Source: Paenacidovorax monticola (GTDB lineage Bacteria; Pseudomonadota; Gammaproteobacteria; Burkholderiales; Burkholderiaceae_C). From it: a DNA stretch of 64,000 bases. The DNA lies in assembly GCF_014489595.1 (NCBI RefSeq), contig NZ_CP060790.1, forward strand, positions 4,464,001 to 4,528,000, in the 5' to 3' direction. A program made the position numbers and the translations under genes. The notes below the pieces were generated by a model. It searched no databases. It was not told where the DNA came from and worked only from the letters and a program-made list of their open reading frames with translations. Numbering within the stretch: the stretch's first letter is position 1; every line of letters starts with the position of its first letter. Of this stretch, positions 13,112-22,889 are shown piece after piece.

Positions 13112-14460
13112 ATGAAACACTACGACTACATCGCCATTGGCGGCGGCAGCGGCGGCATCGCCTCCGTCAACCGGGCAGCCGCCCACGGCCGGAAATGCGC
13201 GCTGATCGAGGCCAAGGCCCTCGGCGGCACCTGCGTCAACGTGGGCTGTGTGCCCAAGAAAGTGATGTGGCATGCCGCGCAGATTGCGGAGGCCATCCAC
13301 CACTATGGCCCCGACTACGGATTCGACGCCACGGTGAACCGCTTCGACTGGGCGGCGCTGGTGCGCAGCCGCAGCGCCTACATCGGCCGCATCCATGCCT
13401 CCTACGAGGCGGGGCTGGACAGGAACCGGGTGGACCTGATCGAGGGCTTCGCCCGGTTCGTCGATGCGCGCACCATCGAGGTCGGGGGCGAGCGGATCAC
13501 GGCCGACCACATCCTGATCGCCACCGGCTGCCGCCCCTCCCGTCCCGACATTCCGGGCGCGGAGCATGGCATCGACTCGGACGGGTTCTTTGCGCTCTCC
13601 GGGCTGCCCCGCCGCACGGCCGTGGTGGGCGCGGGCTACATCGCCGTCGAGCTCGCGGGCGTGCTGAACGCGCTGGGATCGCAGACGCAGCTCTTCGTGC
13701 GCAAGGAGGCACCGCTGCGCCGCTTCGACCCGCTGCTGCGCGACACCCTGGTGGAGGTGATGCGCGCCGAGGGGCCCGCGCTGCACACGCAGGCCGTGCC
13801 CCAGGCGGTGCTCAGGAACGCCGACGGCAGCCTCACGCTGCAGCTCGGCAACGGCGAAGGCCACACGGTGGACTGCGTCGTCTGGGCCATCGGCCGCGAG
13901 CCGGACACGGCGGCACTGGGCCTGGAGGCGGCCGGCGTTGCGCTGGACGAGCGCGGCTATGTGCGGGTGGACCCTACCAGAACACCAACGTGCCCGGCAT
14001 CTACGCGGTGGGCGACATCACCGGGCTGGTCGAGCTCACCCCCGTGGCGGTGGCGGCGGGGCGGCGCCTGTCCGAGCGCCTGTTCAACGGCAAGCCCGAA
14101 GAGCGGCTGGACTACGAGAACATCCCGACCGTGGTGTTCAGCCATCCGCCGATCGGCACCGTGGGCCTCACCGAGCCCCAGGCCCGCGAACGGTTCGGCC
14201 CTGGTGCGGTGAAGGTGTACCAGTCCGCGTTCACGGCCATGTACACGGCCGTGACGCGGCGGCGCCAGCCCGCGCGCATGAAGCTCGTGTGCGTGGGGCC
14301 GGAGGAGCGGATCGTGGGCATCCATGGCATCGGCTTCGGCATGGATGAAATGCTGCAGGGCTTTGCCGTGGCGCTGAAGATGGGCGCCACCAAGAAGGAT
14401 TTCGACGACACCGTGGCGATCCATCCCACGGCGGCGGAGGAGTTCGTGACGATGCGGTAG
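13112..14460 (+). CDS. gor: Glutathione-disulfide reductase, frame broken once
   Basis: FAD/NADPH flavoenzyme that keeps glutathione reduced. It shows the FAD motif [13 protein letters not shown], the redox disulfide [13 protein letters not shown], the NADPH motif [17 protein letters not shown] and the C-terminal catalytic [14 protein letters not shown]. The frame breaks in the CCC run at 13972-13974. One missing base separates ERGYVRVD from [20 protein letters not shown]. With one base restored the product is 449 residues, essentially the size of E. coli Gor. ATG 13112 was chosen over an upstream in-frame start because the motif [15 protein letters not shown] begins there. Probably a sequence error. 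Confidence 0.9.
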
Positions 14461-14691
14461 CGCGCCGGCGGGCGTGCATGGCGGGCGGCCCTGGATGACA
14501 AAAAAGTAATCCGGCGGAGTGCCGAGGTGTCATCTTTCACCCGCATACTCCGGGCGTCGGATTCGCCACGGGGCCCTGAGCCGCCGCAACGCCACCGCGC
14601 GTTGCAGGCCGCACGGAGGCCTTGTCCATTCATACCCCTGTGATGGCCCTGCGCAGCCTGCGGGATGCGGGGGCCATGCTAGATTCAATCG

Positions 14692-15051
14692 ATGCGCCGC
14701 TGGATTGCCGTTGTGATGCTTGTGCTGCTGCCGCTCCAGTGGGGCTGGGCGGCCGCGGCCGCGTATTGCCAGCATGAGGCCGCGCCGGAGCGCGCGGCCC
14801 ACCTCGGGCACCACGAGCACCAGCACCAGGCCGCCGATGCGCCAGACGCGGCGGGGCAGGGCGATCTCGCCGCCCCGGGCAGCGACATGGATTGCGGGAT
14901 ATGCCACGGCGTTGGCGCGAGCATGCCCCACCCCGTTGCCGCGCCGCCCGCGTCGATCCTCGAGGCCCGCATGGCGCCACGCCCCAGCCCGCCGGTGAAG
15001 GGCATCGCGCAGATACCGCCCGAACGCCCTCAGTGGGCCCTCCCCGCCTGA
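14692..15051 (+). CDS. czcI: CzcI-like His-rich secreted protein of the metal efflux operon
   Basis: 119 residues with a signal peptide (MRRWIAVVMLVLLPLQWGWA). A His-rich stretch follows (HLGHHEHQHQ, residues 38-47) and then a short Cys/His motif (DCGICHG). It lies immediately before the czcC-like gene, the position of czcI in czc operons, where the periplasmic protein is thought to modulate metal induction. Low sequence conservation makes the family call depend on position, size and composition. Its stop codon sits in the loop of a stable hairpin. Confidence 0.65.
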   Translation: MRRWIAVVMLVLLPLQWGWAAAAAYCQHEAAPERAAHLGHHEHQHQAADAPDAAGQGDLAAPGSDMDCGICHGVGASMPHPVAAPPASILEARMAPRPSPPVKGIAQIPPERPQWALPA

Positions 15052-15062
15052 TCGGCGGGGAG
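15040..15062 (+). promoter_or_regulatory. Stem-loop spanning the czcI-like stop codon
   Basis: A perfect 9-bp inverted repeat, CTCCCCGCC and GGCGGGGAG, encloses the five-base loop TGATC that contains the TGA stop. There is no U run after it, so it is not a standard intrinsic terminator. It lies between the small czcI-like gene and czcC. It could stabilise the upstream message or lower read-through. Confidence 0.5.
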
Positions 15063-15220
15063 TCCGTTCCCTTCCCTCCCAACGTCGCCGCGCCGCGGCC
15101 CGCCGCCTGATCGGCTGGGGGCTGGCTGTCCATGGCATGCCATGGGGCCGGCGGTGGCAGGGGTGATGACTGGACTGCTCTCCGCCGATTCCCGCGTGTT
15201 TGAAACCACTGGAGAATCGG

Positions 15221-16579
15221 ATGTCGAAGGGTGTTTGCCATCAAGGGCAGCGAGGTGTCTGGCGCATTGCGGATGACGCCAGGGCCGCTGCCGCAGCGGG
15301 TCTGCTGCTTGCCATTTCATTGCCGGCCGCGTGGGCGCAAGGCGTGCCTGCGGGAATGCCCCAGGCCCAAGCAGCCCCGCAAGGGTTGCCAGGGGGCGTG
15401 CCGGCCCTGTCCCTGCCACGGGCCGTGGCCCTGGCCCTGGAGGGCCACCCCGAGCTGGCCGCCGCGCGGCGGGAGCTGGAGGCCCTGGAAGGCCCGCTGC
15501 TGCAGGGGCGGGCCCGCCCCAATCCGGAGCTGGCCTATTCGCTGGAGGACACGCGCACGGCCACCCGCACGCAGACCTGGCAGCTCAACTGGCCGGTCGA
15601 GCTGGGGGGCAAGCGTGCCGCGCGCATCGAGGCCGCCGAGCGTGCGCTGGGGCAGGCGCGTGCCGACCTGGACGCGCAGACGGCCACCGTGCGCGCCAAT
15701 GTCGTGGCGGCCTATTTCGAGACCCTGGCTGCCCAGGAGCGCGCCGCGCTGGCCCGGGACAGCCTCGCCCTGGCCCGGGCGGCCACCGAGGCCGTGGCCA
15801 AGCGGGTGCTGGCAGGCAAGGTCTCTCCGGTCGAGGAGACCAAGGCGCGCGTCGCGGAGGCCGGCGTGCGGGTGGAGCTCGCCCAGGCCACCAGCGAACA
15901 GCGCAGCGCGTGGCTGCGCCTGTCGGCCCTGCTGGGCCGGACCGGCGCAGCCCCGATGCCGCCGCTGGAAGGCCAGGCCGATGCACTGCCGGCCTTGACC
16001 GGCCCGGACCAGCTGCGCGAGCGGATTCTGGCGTCGCCCGCATTGCAGCGAGCGCGGATCGAAGTGGACCGCCGCCAGGCACTCACGGCACTGGAGCGCG
16101 CCCGGCAGGTGCCCGACATCACGCTGAGCGCGGGCGTGAAGCGCAGCAATGAGCTGCAACGCAACCAGGTGCTGCTCGGCGTGTCCGTGCCCCTGCCCGT
16201 GTTCGACCGCAACCAGGGCAATCTGCTGGAGGCCCTCAAGCGCGAGGACAAGGCCCGCGACGAGCTGCAGGCCGCGAACGTGCGCCTGCAGAGCGAGGCC
16301 ATGCTGGCCCACGAGCGGCTGGGCGCGATCCGCGAGGAAGCCACCACGCTGCAGCGCGACGTGCTGCCCGGCGCGAAGAGCGCATACGACGCCGCGACCG
16401 TCGGCTTCGAGCACGGCAAGTTCAGCTTCCTCGAAGTCCTGGATGCCCAGCGCACCTATTTCGCCGCCAAGTCCCAATACCTCAAGGCCCTGGCCGAGGC
16501 GCACCGCGCGGCGGCCGACATCGACCGCCTGCTGGGCGTGCCGGCCACGGCCCCGGCATGGCCCGCAAACCCGAACTGA
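15221..16579 (+). CDS. czcC: CzcC/CusC-type outer-membrane efflux channel (TolC family)
   Basis: 452 residues with a signal peptide ending near LPAAWAQ. It carries two OEP repeats (ALEGHPELAAARRELEALEG and the later LKREDKARDELQAANVRLQS region) rich in coiled-coil alanine/leucine/glutamate. The N-terminal segment NPELAYSLEDTRTATRTQTW is typical of the CzcC branch. It forms the outer-membrane duct of the RND complex with CzcB and CzcA downstream. ATG 15221 has GGAG six bases before it and was preferred to a TTG 21 bases upstream. Confidence 0.88.
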   Translation: MSKGVCHQGQRGVWRIADDARAAAAAGLLLAISLPAAWAQGVPAGMPQAQAAPQGLPGGVPALSLPRAVALALEGHPELAAARRELEALEGPLLQGRARPNPELAYSLEDTRTATRTQTWQLNWPVELGGKRAARIEAAERALGQARADLDAQTATVRANVVAAYFETLAAQERAALARDSLALARAATEAVAKRVLAGKVSPVEETKARVAEAGVRVELAQATSEQRSAWLRLSALLGRTGAAPMPPLEGQADALPALTGPDQLRERILASPALQRARIEVDRRQALTALERARQVPDITLSAGVKRSNELQRNQVLLGVSVPLPVFDRNQGNLLEALKREDKARDELQAANVRLQSEAMLAHERLGAIREEATTLQRDVLPGAKSAYDAATVGFEHGKFSFLEVLDAQRTYFAAKSQYLKALAEAHRAAADIDRLLGVPATAPAWPANPN

Positions 16580-16587
16580 GCACCCGC

Positions 16588-18182
16588 ATGAACACGAGCA
16601 AGTTTCCCATCAGCAAGAAGCACCTGGTCGCCATGGCCGTCATCGTCGCTCTGGGCGTGGGGGCGGGAGCCCTCATCCTGCGCGGCGGCAAGGCCCAGGG
16701 CGCCACGGGCGACGGGCATGGACACGGTGCCCACGCCGAGGCCAGTGCCCATGGCGACGGCGAGCACCACGGCAAGGGCGCCGGGGATGGCCACGGCCAT
16801 GACCAGGGCCACGCCGACGGCGAGCACCATGAGGACGGCGCCCGCAAGGGCCCCACGGCGGCGACTGGCTCGCCGACGGCGATTTCGCGCTGGAGGCGCA
16901 ACTGGCCGAGGAGGGGGGCGAGTCCCGGCTGCGGGTATGGCTGTTCGAGAAGGAGCAGCCCCTGCCCCCTGGCGCCGCCACCCTGGCTGTGACGGTGACA
17001 CGCCCGTCGGGCGAAAAGCAGACGCTGACCCTGGTGCCCCAGAAGGACGCCCTGGTGAGCCGCGAGGGGCTGGCCGAACCCCATGCCTTCGAGATCGCCA
17101 TCACGGCCCAGAAGGCCGGCGAACCCTTCCTGTTCGTGATGCACCGGGACGAGGGCAAGGTCGCGCTGTCGGATGCGCAGGTCAAGGCCGCCTCCATCGC
17201 GATCGACACCGCGGGGCCCGCGGTCATCCGGTCCGAGCTGCTGCTGCCCGGCGAGATCCGGCTCAACGAGGACCGCACCTCGCATGTCGTGCCCCGCGTG
17301 GCGGGCGTCGTCGAGGGCGTCAGCGCCACGCTGGGCCAGGCCGTGAAGAAGGGCCAGGTGCTGGCGGTCATCGCGAGCCCGGCGGTTTCCGAGCAGCGCA
17401 GCGAGCTGCAGACGGCGCACAAGCGGCTCGCGCTCGCCCGGACGACCTACGAGCGCGAAAGGAAACTCTGGGAGCAGAAGGTGTCTGCCGAGCAGGACTA
17501 CCTGCAGGCACGGCAGGCCCTGAGCGAGGCCGAGGTGGCCGTGGCCAACGCCCAGCAGAAGCTGTCCGCGCTGGGCCTGTCGGCGGGGGCGGCCTCGGGG
17601 CTCAACCGCTTCGAGCTGCGGGCGCCCTTCGATGGCGCGGTGATCGAGAAGCACCTGAGCCTGGGCGAGGCCGTCAAGGAGGACGCGGCGGTCTTCACGG
17701 TGTCGGACCTGGGCCAGGTGTGGGCGGAGATCAACGTCCCCGCCAAGGACCTGCCCCGGGTGCGCGTGGGCGAGAAGGTCACCATCAAGGCCACGGCCTT
17801 CGATGCCGCCGCCACGGGCACGGTCGCGTTCGTGGGATCGCTGATCGGCGAGCAGACGCGCATGGCCAAGGCCCGAGTGGTGCTGGCGAACCCGCAGGGA
17901 GCATGGCGCCCGGGCCTGTTCGTGAACGTGGCCATCACGGCGGACGAGGCGGCCGCACCGGTCACGGTGTCCAGCGAGGCCATCCAGACCCTGAACGACA
18001 AGCCCGTCGTCTTCATCAAGGTCCACGGCGGATTCCTGGCCCAGCCCGTGCAGCTCGGGCGCAGCGATGGCCGGCGCGTGGAGGTGCTGCGCGGCCTCGG
18101 GGCCGGCGCGGCCCATGCCGCGGCGGGCAGCTTCGTGGTGAAGTCCGAGCTGGGCAAGGCGTCGGCCGAGCACACGCACTGA
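16588..18182 (+). CDS. czcB: CzcB-type periplasmic adaptor with His-rich N-terminus, frame broken once
   Basis: Membrane-fusion protein linking CzcA to CzcC. An N-terminal membrane anchor (VAMAVIVALGVGAGALIL) is followed by a His/Gly/Asp-rich stretch at about residues 42-84, then a beta-barrel/lipoyl/coiled-coil adaptor with VVPRVAGVVEGVSATLGQAV and LRAPFDGAVIEKHLSLGEAV. A base is missing in the C run 16851-16854. The protein resumes as GGDWLADGDFALEAQLAEEG. With it restored the product is 531 residues. The N-terminal extension before the barrel resembles a separate metal-sensing domain found in CzcB proteins. It starts nine bases after the czcC stop. Confidence 0.88.
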
Positions 18183-18197
18183 GGCGGGAGTCGACGC

Positions 18198-21100
18198 ATG
18201 TTTGAACGACTGATCCGATTCTCCATCGAGCAGCGGTTGCTGGTCCTGCTGGCGGTGTTCGCCATGGCCGCGCTGGGCGTCTTCAGCTACCAGAAGCTGC
18301 CGATCGACGCGGTGCCGGACATCACCAACGTCCAGGTCCAGATCAACACCCAGGCCCCGGGCTATTCGCCCCTGGAGACCGAGCAGCGGGTGACCTATCC
18401 CATCGAGACTGTGATGGCCGGCCTGCCCCACCTGGAGCAGACCCGCTCGCTCTCGCGCTATGGCCTGTCGCAGGTGACGGTGATCTTCAAGGATGGCACC
18501 GACATCTACTTCGCGCGCCAGCTCGTCAACGAGCGCATCCAGGAGGCGCGCGACAGGCTGCCCGCCGGCATCACGCCAGCCATGGGGCCCATCTCGACCG
18601 GCCTGGGCGAAATCTACCTGTGGACCGTGGAGGCCAAGGACGGCGCCAGAAAGCCCGATGGCGCGCCCTACACCCCCACGGACCTGCGCGAGATCCAGGA
18701 CTGGATCATCAAGCCGCAACTGCGCAACGTGCCCGGCGTCACAGAGATCAACTCGATCGGCGGCTATGCCAAGGAGTACCAGATCGCGCCGATCCCCGAG
18801 CGCCTGGCCTCGCTCGGCGTGACGCTGCCGGACATCGTTGCCGCACTGGACCGCAACAACGGCAACGTGGGCGCGGGCTATATCGAGAAGCGCGGGGAGC
18901 AGTACCTCATCCGCGCGCCGGGGCAGGTGAAGACGCTGGAGGACATCCGCGACGTCATTCTCAGCAGCGCCAACGGGGTGCCCGTGCGCGTGCGCGATGT
19001 GGCCGAGGTGGGGCTGGGGCAGGAGCTGCGCACGGGTGCGGCCACCGACAACGGCCGCGAGGTGGTGCTGGGCACCGTGTTCATGCTCATCGGCCAGAAC
19101 AGCCGCACGGTGTCGCAGGCCGTGGACCAGAAGATGGCCGAGATCAACCGCAGCCTGCCCGAGGGGGTGCACGCGGTGACGGTGTACGACCGCACGGTGC
19201 TGGTGGACAAGGCCATTGCCACCGTGAAGAAGAACCTCCTGGAGGGCGCGATCCTGGTGATCGCGATCCTGTTCCTCTTCCTTGGCAACATCCGCGCGGC
19301 CATCATCACGGCCACGGTGATTCCGCTGTCGATGCTGTTCACCTTCACGGGCATGGTGACGTACAAGGTCAGTGCCAACCTGATGAGCCTGGGGGCGCTG
19401 GACTTCGGCATCATCATCGACGGCGCCGTGGTGATCGTGGAGAACTGCGTGCGGCGCCTGGCCCATGCCCAGGCCCACTACGGCCGGCCGCTCACGCGCG
19501 CGGAGCGCTTCCACGAAGTGTTCCTGGCCTCGCGGGAAAGCCGGCGTGCGCTGCTGTTCGGCCAGCTCATCATCATGGTGGTGTACCTGCCCATCTTCGC
19601 GCTGACCGGCGTGGAGGGGAAGATGTTCCACCCCATGGCTTTCACGGTGGTGGCGGCCCTGGCGGGCGCCATGGTGCTGTCGGTGACCTTCATCCCGGCC
19701 GCCGTGGCCCTGTTCATCGGCGAGCGGGTCAGCGAGAAGGAGAACTTCCTGCTGGCCGGTGCCAAGCGCTGGTACGCCCCGCTGCTCGACCGCGTGATGT
19801 CGGCCAAGGCCGTGGTGCTGTGCGGTGCGGCCGTCGCCGTGGCGCTGTGCGGCCTGATCGCCACCCGCATGGGCAGCGAGTTCGTGCCGAGCCTGAACGA
19901 GGGCGACCTGGCGATCCAGGCGCTGCGCATCCCCGGCACCAGCCTCACGCAGTCGGTCGCGATGCAGCAGCAGATCGAGTCCACGCTCAAGGCGAAATTC
20001 CCCGAGATCGAGCGCATCTTCGCGCGCACCGGCACGGCCGAGATCGCGTCGGACCCGATGCCGCCGAACATCTCCGACGGCTACATCATGCTCAAGCCCG
20101 AGTCGCAGTGGCCCGCGCCCCGCAAGTCGCGCGAGGAACTGCTGGCGGCCATCCAGGAGGTCGTCGGCCAGGTGCCCGGCAGCAACTACGAGTTCTCCCA
20201 GCCGATCCAGCTGCGCTTCAACGAGCTGATCTCCGGGGTGCGCAGCGATGTGGCGGTGAAGGTGTTCGGCGACGACATGGCCGTGCTGAACCAGACCGCC
20301 GGGGAGATCGCCGCGATGCTGCAGAAGATCCCCGGGGCCTCCGAGGTCAAGGTCGAGCAGACCACGGGGCTGCCGATGCTCACGGTGCACATCGATCGCC
20401 AGAAGGCGGCCCGCTACGGACTGAATGTGGCGGACATCCAGGACACCGTGGCCACCGCCATCGGCGGGCGCGAAGCCGGCACCCTGTTCGAGGGCGACCG
20501 CCGCTTCGACATCCTGGTGCGCTTTCCCGAGCGCCTGCGCAACGACCTGGAGGGCATGAAGCGCCTGCCCATCCCGCTGCCGCGCGCCGCCGGAACGGCC
20601 ACGGGCGCGGAGCCCCGCACCCACTTCATCCAGCTCGCCGAGGTCGCCAGCTTCGAGCTGGCACCGGGGCCGAACCAGATCAGCCGCGAGAACGGCAAGC
20701 GCCGCGTCGTGGTGAGCGCCAACGTGCGCGGACGCGACGTGGGCTCCTTCGTCGCGGAAGCCGCCCAGGGGCTGGCGCAGGTCAAGGTTCCGGCGGGCTA
20801 CTGGACGAGCTGGGGCGGCACCTTCGAGAACCTGCAGTCGGCCACGCAGCGGCTGCAGATCGTAGTGCCCGTGTCCCTGCTGCTGGTGTTCGTGCTGCTG
20901 TTCGCGATGTTCGGCAACGTGAAGGATGGGCTGCTGGTGTTCACCGGCATTCCCTTCGCGCTGACGGGCGGCATCCTCGCGCTGTGGCTGCGCGGCATCC
21001 CGCTGTCGATCTCCGCCGCCGTGGGCTTCATCGCGCTTTCGGGCGTGGCCGTGCTCAATGGCCTTGTGATGATCTCGTACATCCGCGGCCTGCGCGAAGA

Positions 21101-21398
21101 GGGCGTGCCCCTGGACGCCGCCATCCGCGAGGGGGCGCTCACGCGCCTGCGGCCGGTGCTGATGACGGCGCTGGTGGCCTCGCTCGGATTCATCCCCATG
21201 GCCATCGCCACCGGCACGGGCGCGGAGGTGCAGCGCCCGCTGGCCACGGTGGTCATCGGCGGCATCCTGTCGTCCACGTTGCTGACCTTGCTGGTGCTGC
21301 CCATCCTCTACCGGCTGGCGCACCGGGCGCACGAGCCTGCGGAGGACGTCTCCGCCGAGCCCCTCCATCCCGGTGCCGCCGCACCGGGCCGGGGCTGA
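18198..21398 (+). CDS. czcA: CzcA-type heavy-metal efflux RND pump
   Basis: 1066 residues, uninterrupted. It is the inner-membrane proton/metal antiporter of the complex. It has the RND N-terminus (FSIEQRLLVLLAVFAMAALG), two large periplasmic loops and twelve membrane segments. The TM4 motif DFGIIIDGAVVIVEN keeps the D-D-E triad of divalent-cation (Co/Zn/Cd type) pumps, which argues against a copper/silver CusA. Metal choice among Zn, Co, Cd and Ni cannot be settled by eye. It lies 15 bases after czcB. Confidence 0.93.
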   Translation: MFERLIRFSIEQRLLVLLAVFAMAALGVFSYQKLPIDAVPDITNVQVQINTQAPGYSPLETEQRVTYPIETVMAGLPHLEQTRSLSRYGLSQVTVIFKDGTDIYFARQLVNERIQEARDRLPAGITPAMGPISTGLGEIYLWTVEAKDGARKPDGAPYTPTDLREIQDWIIKPQLRNVPGVTEINSIGGYAKEYQIAPIPERLASLGVTLPDIVAALDRNNGNVGAGYIEKRGEQYLIRAPGQVKTLEDIRDVILSSANGVPVRVRDVAEVGLGQELRTGAATDNGREVVLGTVFMLIGQNSRTVSQAVDQKMAEINRSLPEGVHAVTVYDRTVLVDKAIATVKKNLLEGAILVIAILFLFLGNIRAAIITATVIPLSMLFTFTGMVTYKVSANLMSLGALDFGIIIDGAVVIVENCVRRLAHAQAHYGRPLTRAERFHEVFLASRESRRALLFGQLIIMVVYLPIFALTGVEGKMFHPMAFTVVAALAGAMVLSVTFIPAAVALFIGERVSEKENFLLAGAKRWYAPLLDRVMSAKAVVLCGAAVAVALCGLIATRMGSEFVPSLNEGDLAIQALRIPGTSLTQSVAMQQQIESTLKAKFPEIERIFARTGTAEIASDPMPPNISDGYIMLKPESQWPAPRKSREELLAAIQEVVGQVPGSNYEFSQPIQLRFNELISGVRSDVAVKVFGDDMAVLNQTAGEIAAMLQKIPGASEVKVEQTTGLPMLTVHIDRQKAARYGLNVADIQDTVATAIGGREAGTLFEGDRRFDILVRFPERLRNDLEGMKRLPIPLPRAAGTATGAEPRTHFIQLAEVASFELAPGPNQISRENGKRRVVVSANVRGRDVGSFVAEAAQGLAQVKVPAGYWTSWGGTFENLQSATQRLQIVVPVSLLLVFVLLFAMFGNVKDGLLVFTGIPFALTGGILALWLRGIPLSISAAVGFIALSGVAVLNGLVMISYIRGLREEGVPLDAAIREGALTRLRPVLMTALVASLGFIPMAIATGTGAEVQRPLATVVIGGILSSTLLTLLVLPILYRLAHRAHEPAEDVSAEPLHPGAAAPGRG

Positions 21399-21434
21399 CA
21401 CCGATTCCACATCCCTTCACTCAGAGGACATTGC

Positions 21435-21815
21435 ATGAAACTCCTTCACACCCTTCTGGCCCTGGGCCTGGCGATCTCGGGAGCGGCCCATGCCGCTGGC
21501 GCGCATGGCCATGAAGACAAGCCCCTGCACGGGGGCATCGTCGCCGAGGCCAAGGACCTGGACTACGAGTTCGTTGCCAGGGCGGACAGGCTGCAGCTCT
21601 ACGTGCGCGACCATGGCAAGCCCGTGAACCCTGCGGGCGCGACGGCCAAGGTCACCCTGCTGGCCGGTGGCGGGAGCCGGGAGGTCCCGCTCCAGCCCAT
21701 GGCGGACCGGCTGGAGGCCGCCGGGAGCTTCCAGGTGGCCGCAGGCACCAAGGCCGTGGCGGTGGTGGCCCTGGCGGGCAAGCCGCCCGTTTCGGTGCGG
21801 TTCGTGCTGAAATGA
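21435..21815 (+). CDS. Small secreted metal-operon protein of unknown biochemical role
   Basis: 126 residues. It begins MKLLHTLLALGLAISGAAHA, a signal peptide, followed by a His-containing start (GAHGHEDKPLHGGIVAEAKD) and a beta-rich body ending PPVSVRFVLK. I recall similar proteins next to czc operons of Burkholderiales. The HGG segment resembles the N-terminal extension domain of CzcB adaptors. It lies 36 bases after czcA on the same strand, so it is probably a periplasmic metal-binding accessory. No catalytic motif is visible. Confidence 0.75.
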   Translation: MKLLHTLLALGLAISGAAHAAGAHGHEDKPLHGGIVAEAKDLDYEFVARADRLQLYVRDHGKPVNPAGATAKVTLLAGGGSREVPLQPMADRLEAAGSFQVAAGTKAVAVVALAGKPPVSVRFVLK

Positions 21816-21870
21816 CGGCCCGGCTGGGCCCCGGCGATGGGGTGCACCTTGAACGCAGGAGGATGCCAGG

Positions 21871-22281
21871 ATGAATGTGCAGGATGCGGACCGTGGGCCA
21901 TCGGCCTCCGAGCGGATCGACCGGAAGATCGCCGAGATGGGTGGCTGGCGCGGGGAGACCCTGGGGCGGATGCGGCAGCTCATCCGGGAGGCGCTCCCGG
22001 ACGTCGTGGAGGAGTGGAAGTGGATGGGCACTCCCGTGTGGTCGCACGGCGGCATCCTCTGCACTGGCGAATCCTACAAGTCGGTCGTGAAACTGACCTT
22101 CGCCAAGGGGGCCTCGCTGAAGGACCCGGCCGGGCTGTTCAACGCCAGCCTCGATGGCAACGTCCGGCGCGCGATCGATATCCGCGAAGGGGAGGTGGTC
22201 GATGCGCAGGCGTTCCAGGCGCTGGTCCGCGACGCGGCCGCCTTCAATGCCTCTGCCGCCAGGGCCCGGCGCGCGAAGTAG
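21871..22281 (+). CDS. DUF1801-domain (YdhG-like) protein
   Basis: 136 residues. The conserved core runs GETLGRMRQLIREALPDVVE followed by EWKWMGTPVWSHGGILC and KSVVKLTFAKGASLKDPAGL, which is the DUF1801 pattern. Function is not known for the family. No signal peptide or membrane segment. It follows the metal operon at a short distance on the same strand but is a common stand-alone gene, so a link to metal resistance is unproven. Confidence 0.82.
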   Translation: MNVQDADRGPSASERIDRKIAEMGGWRGETLGRMRQLIREALPDVVEEWKWMGTPVWSHGGILCTGESYKSVVKLTFAKGASLKDPAGLFNASLDGNVRRAIDIREGEVVDAQAFQALVRDAAAFNASAARARRAK

Positions 22282-22311
22282 GCGCGGGCCTTCCTTGCCG
22301 CGGCATGGGCG

Positions 22312-22572
22312 CTATGTCAATGCATAGATGGCTGCGCTGCCCACGATGGCATAGAACAGCACGCCGATCAGCAGCTGGCCGGTGTCGGTGATGAACCTCT
22401 GGCCGTTGTGCTCGTAGGACAGCGCACCAGCGCCGCTGTGGATGCGGGACTCGCGGGAGGCGAGGCCGTCGCAGCGCCATTTGCCGTTGGAGGCCAGGGG
22501 GACCAGCACCTTGGCGGTCCCGATGATGACCAGTTCCAGCAGCGCCCAGACGGCGTACATCAGCGCTTCCAT
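22312..22572 (-). CDS. Small membrane protein of unknown function
   Basis: 86 residues, MEALMYAVWALLELVIIGTA at the start and VLFYAIVGSAAIYALT at the end, giving two membrane segments. They flank a polar middle (NGKWRCDGLASRESRIHSGA). ATG 22572 has a GGAGG-type site upstream on the minus strand. An in-frame extension of 46 residues was rejected. It is convergent with the DUF1801 gene. I do not recognise a family. Confidence 0.6.
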   Translation of the reverse strand: MEALMYAVWALLELVIIGTAKVLVPLASNGKWRCDGLASRESRIHSGAGALSYEHNGQRFITDTGQLLIGVLFYAIVGSAAIYALT

Positions 22573-22763
22573 GCACCCTCCTGGTGATTGGCGCCGGAGC
22601 AGGCCATGGACCGTGCGTGCCGGCGACGGCATTTCCCGAGCATCATCGCCGGGAACGGCTGTGCAGAAAAGAGCTGGGAGGCAAGTTGGGGGGAGTGGCG
22701 CTTGCGCCAAGGACAGCGCCTGTGGTGTGCGCCAAATGTCTCAAAAACCATAGCATGAAGCCA

Positions 22764-22847
22764 TGGTGCCCGGGGCCGGAATCGAACCGGCACGCCTTGC
22801 GGCGGGGGATTTTGAGTCCCCTGCGTCTACCAATTTCACCACCCGGG
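22764..22847 (-). tRNA. tRNA-Leu (anticodon CAA)
   Basis: Read on the minus strand, the 5' acceptor arm GCCCGGG pairs with CCCGGGC before an A discriminator, and CCA is encoded. The anticodon stem GGGGA/TCCCC holds the loop CTCAAAA, giving anticodon CAA. The D-arm TGGTGAAATTGGTAGACGCA, a long variable arm and a T-arm with GGTTCGATTCC are present. The long variable arm and size of 84 nt fit class II tRNA-Leu. Confidence 0.95.
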
Positions 22848-22889
22848 CTGGGAGGAGCGAAGTCGCAAATTATGGCACAGTAGGGCCGT

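Noticed and set aside
14461..14691. MerR- or CzcR-type operator in front of the metal operon
   Set aside because: No convincing dyad with the long MerR spacing or direct-repeat response-regulator site could be found by eye.
16700..16840. Short repeated units resembling a small CRISPR or tandem array
   Set aside because: They are codon repeats for the His/Gly/Asp-rich stretch of CzcB, irregular and without spacers.
16482..21410. Minus-strand open frame of 1642 codons across czcB and czcA
   Set aside because: Antisense shadow of the RND operon. Its composition (His, Arg, Gly, Gln) is typical of reverse-frame GC-rich DNA.
22680..22756. Possible fifth degenerate copy of the palindromic repeat
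   Set aside because: It has GGCGC/GCGCC elements and an ATAGC end, but the AGCTA start of the tail is missing and the stem is poor.
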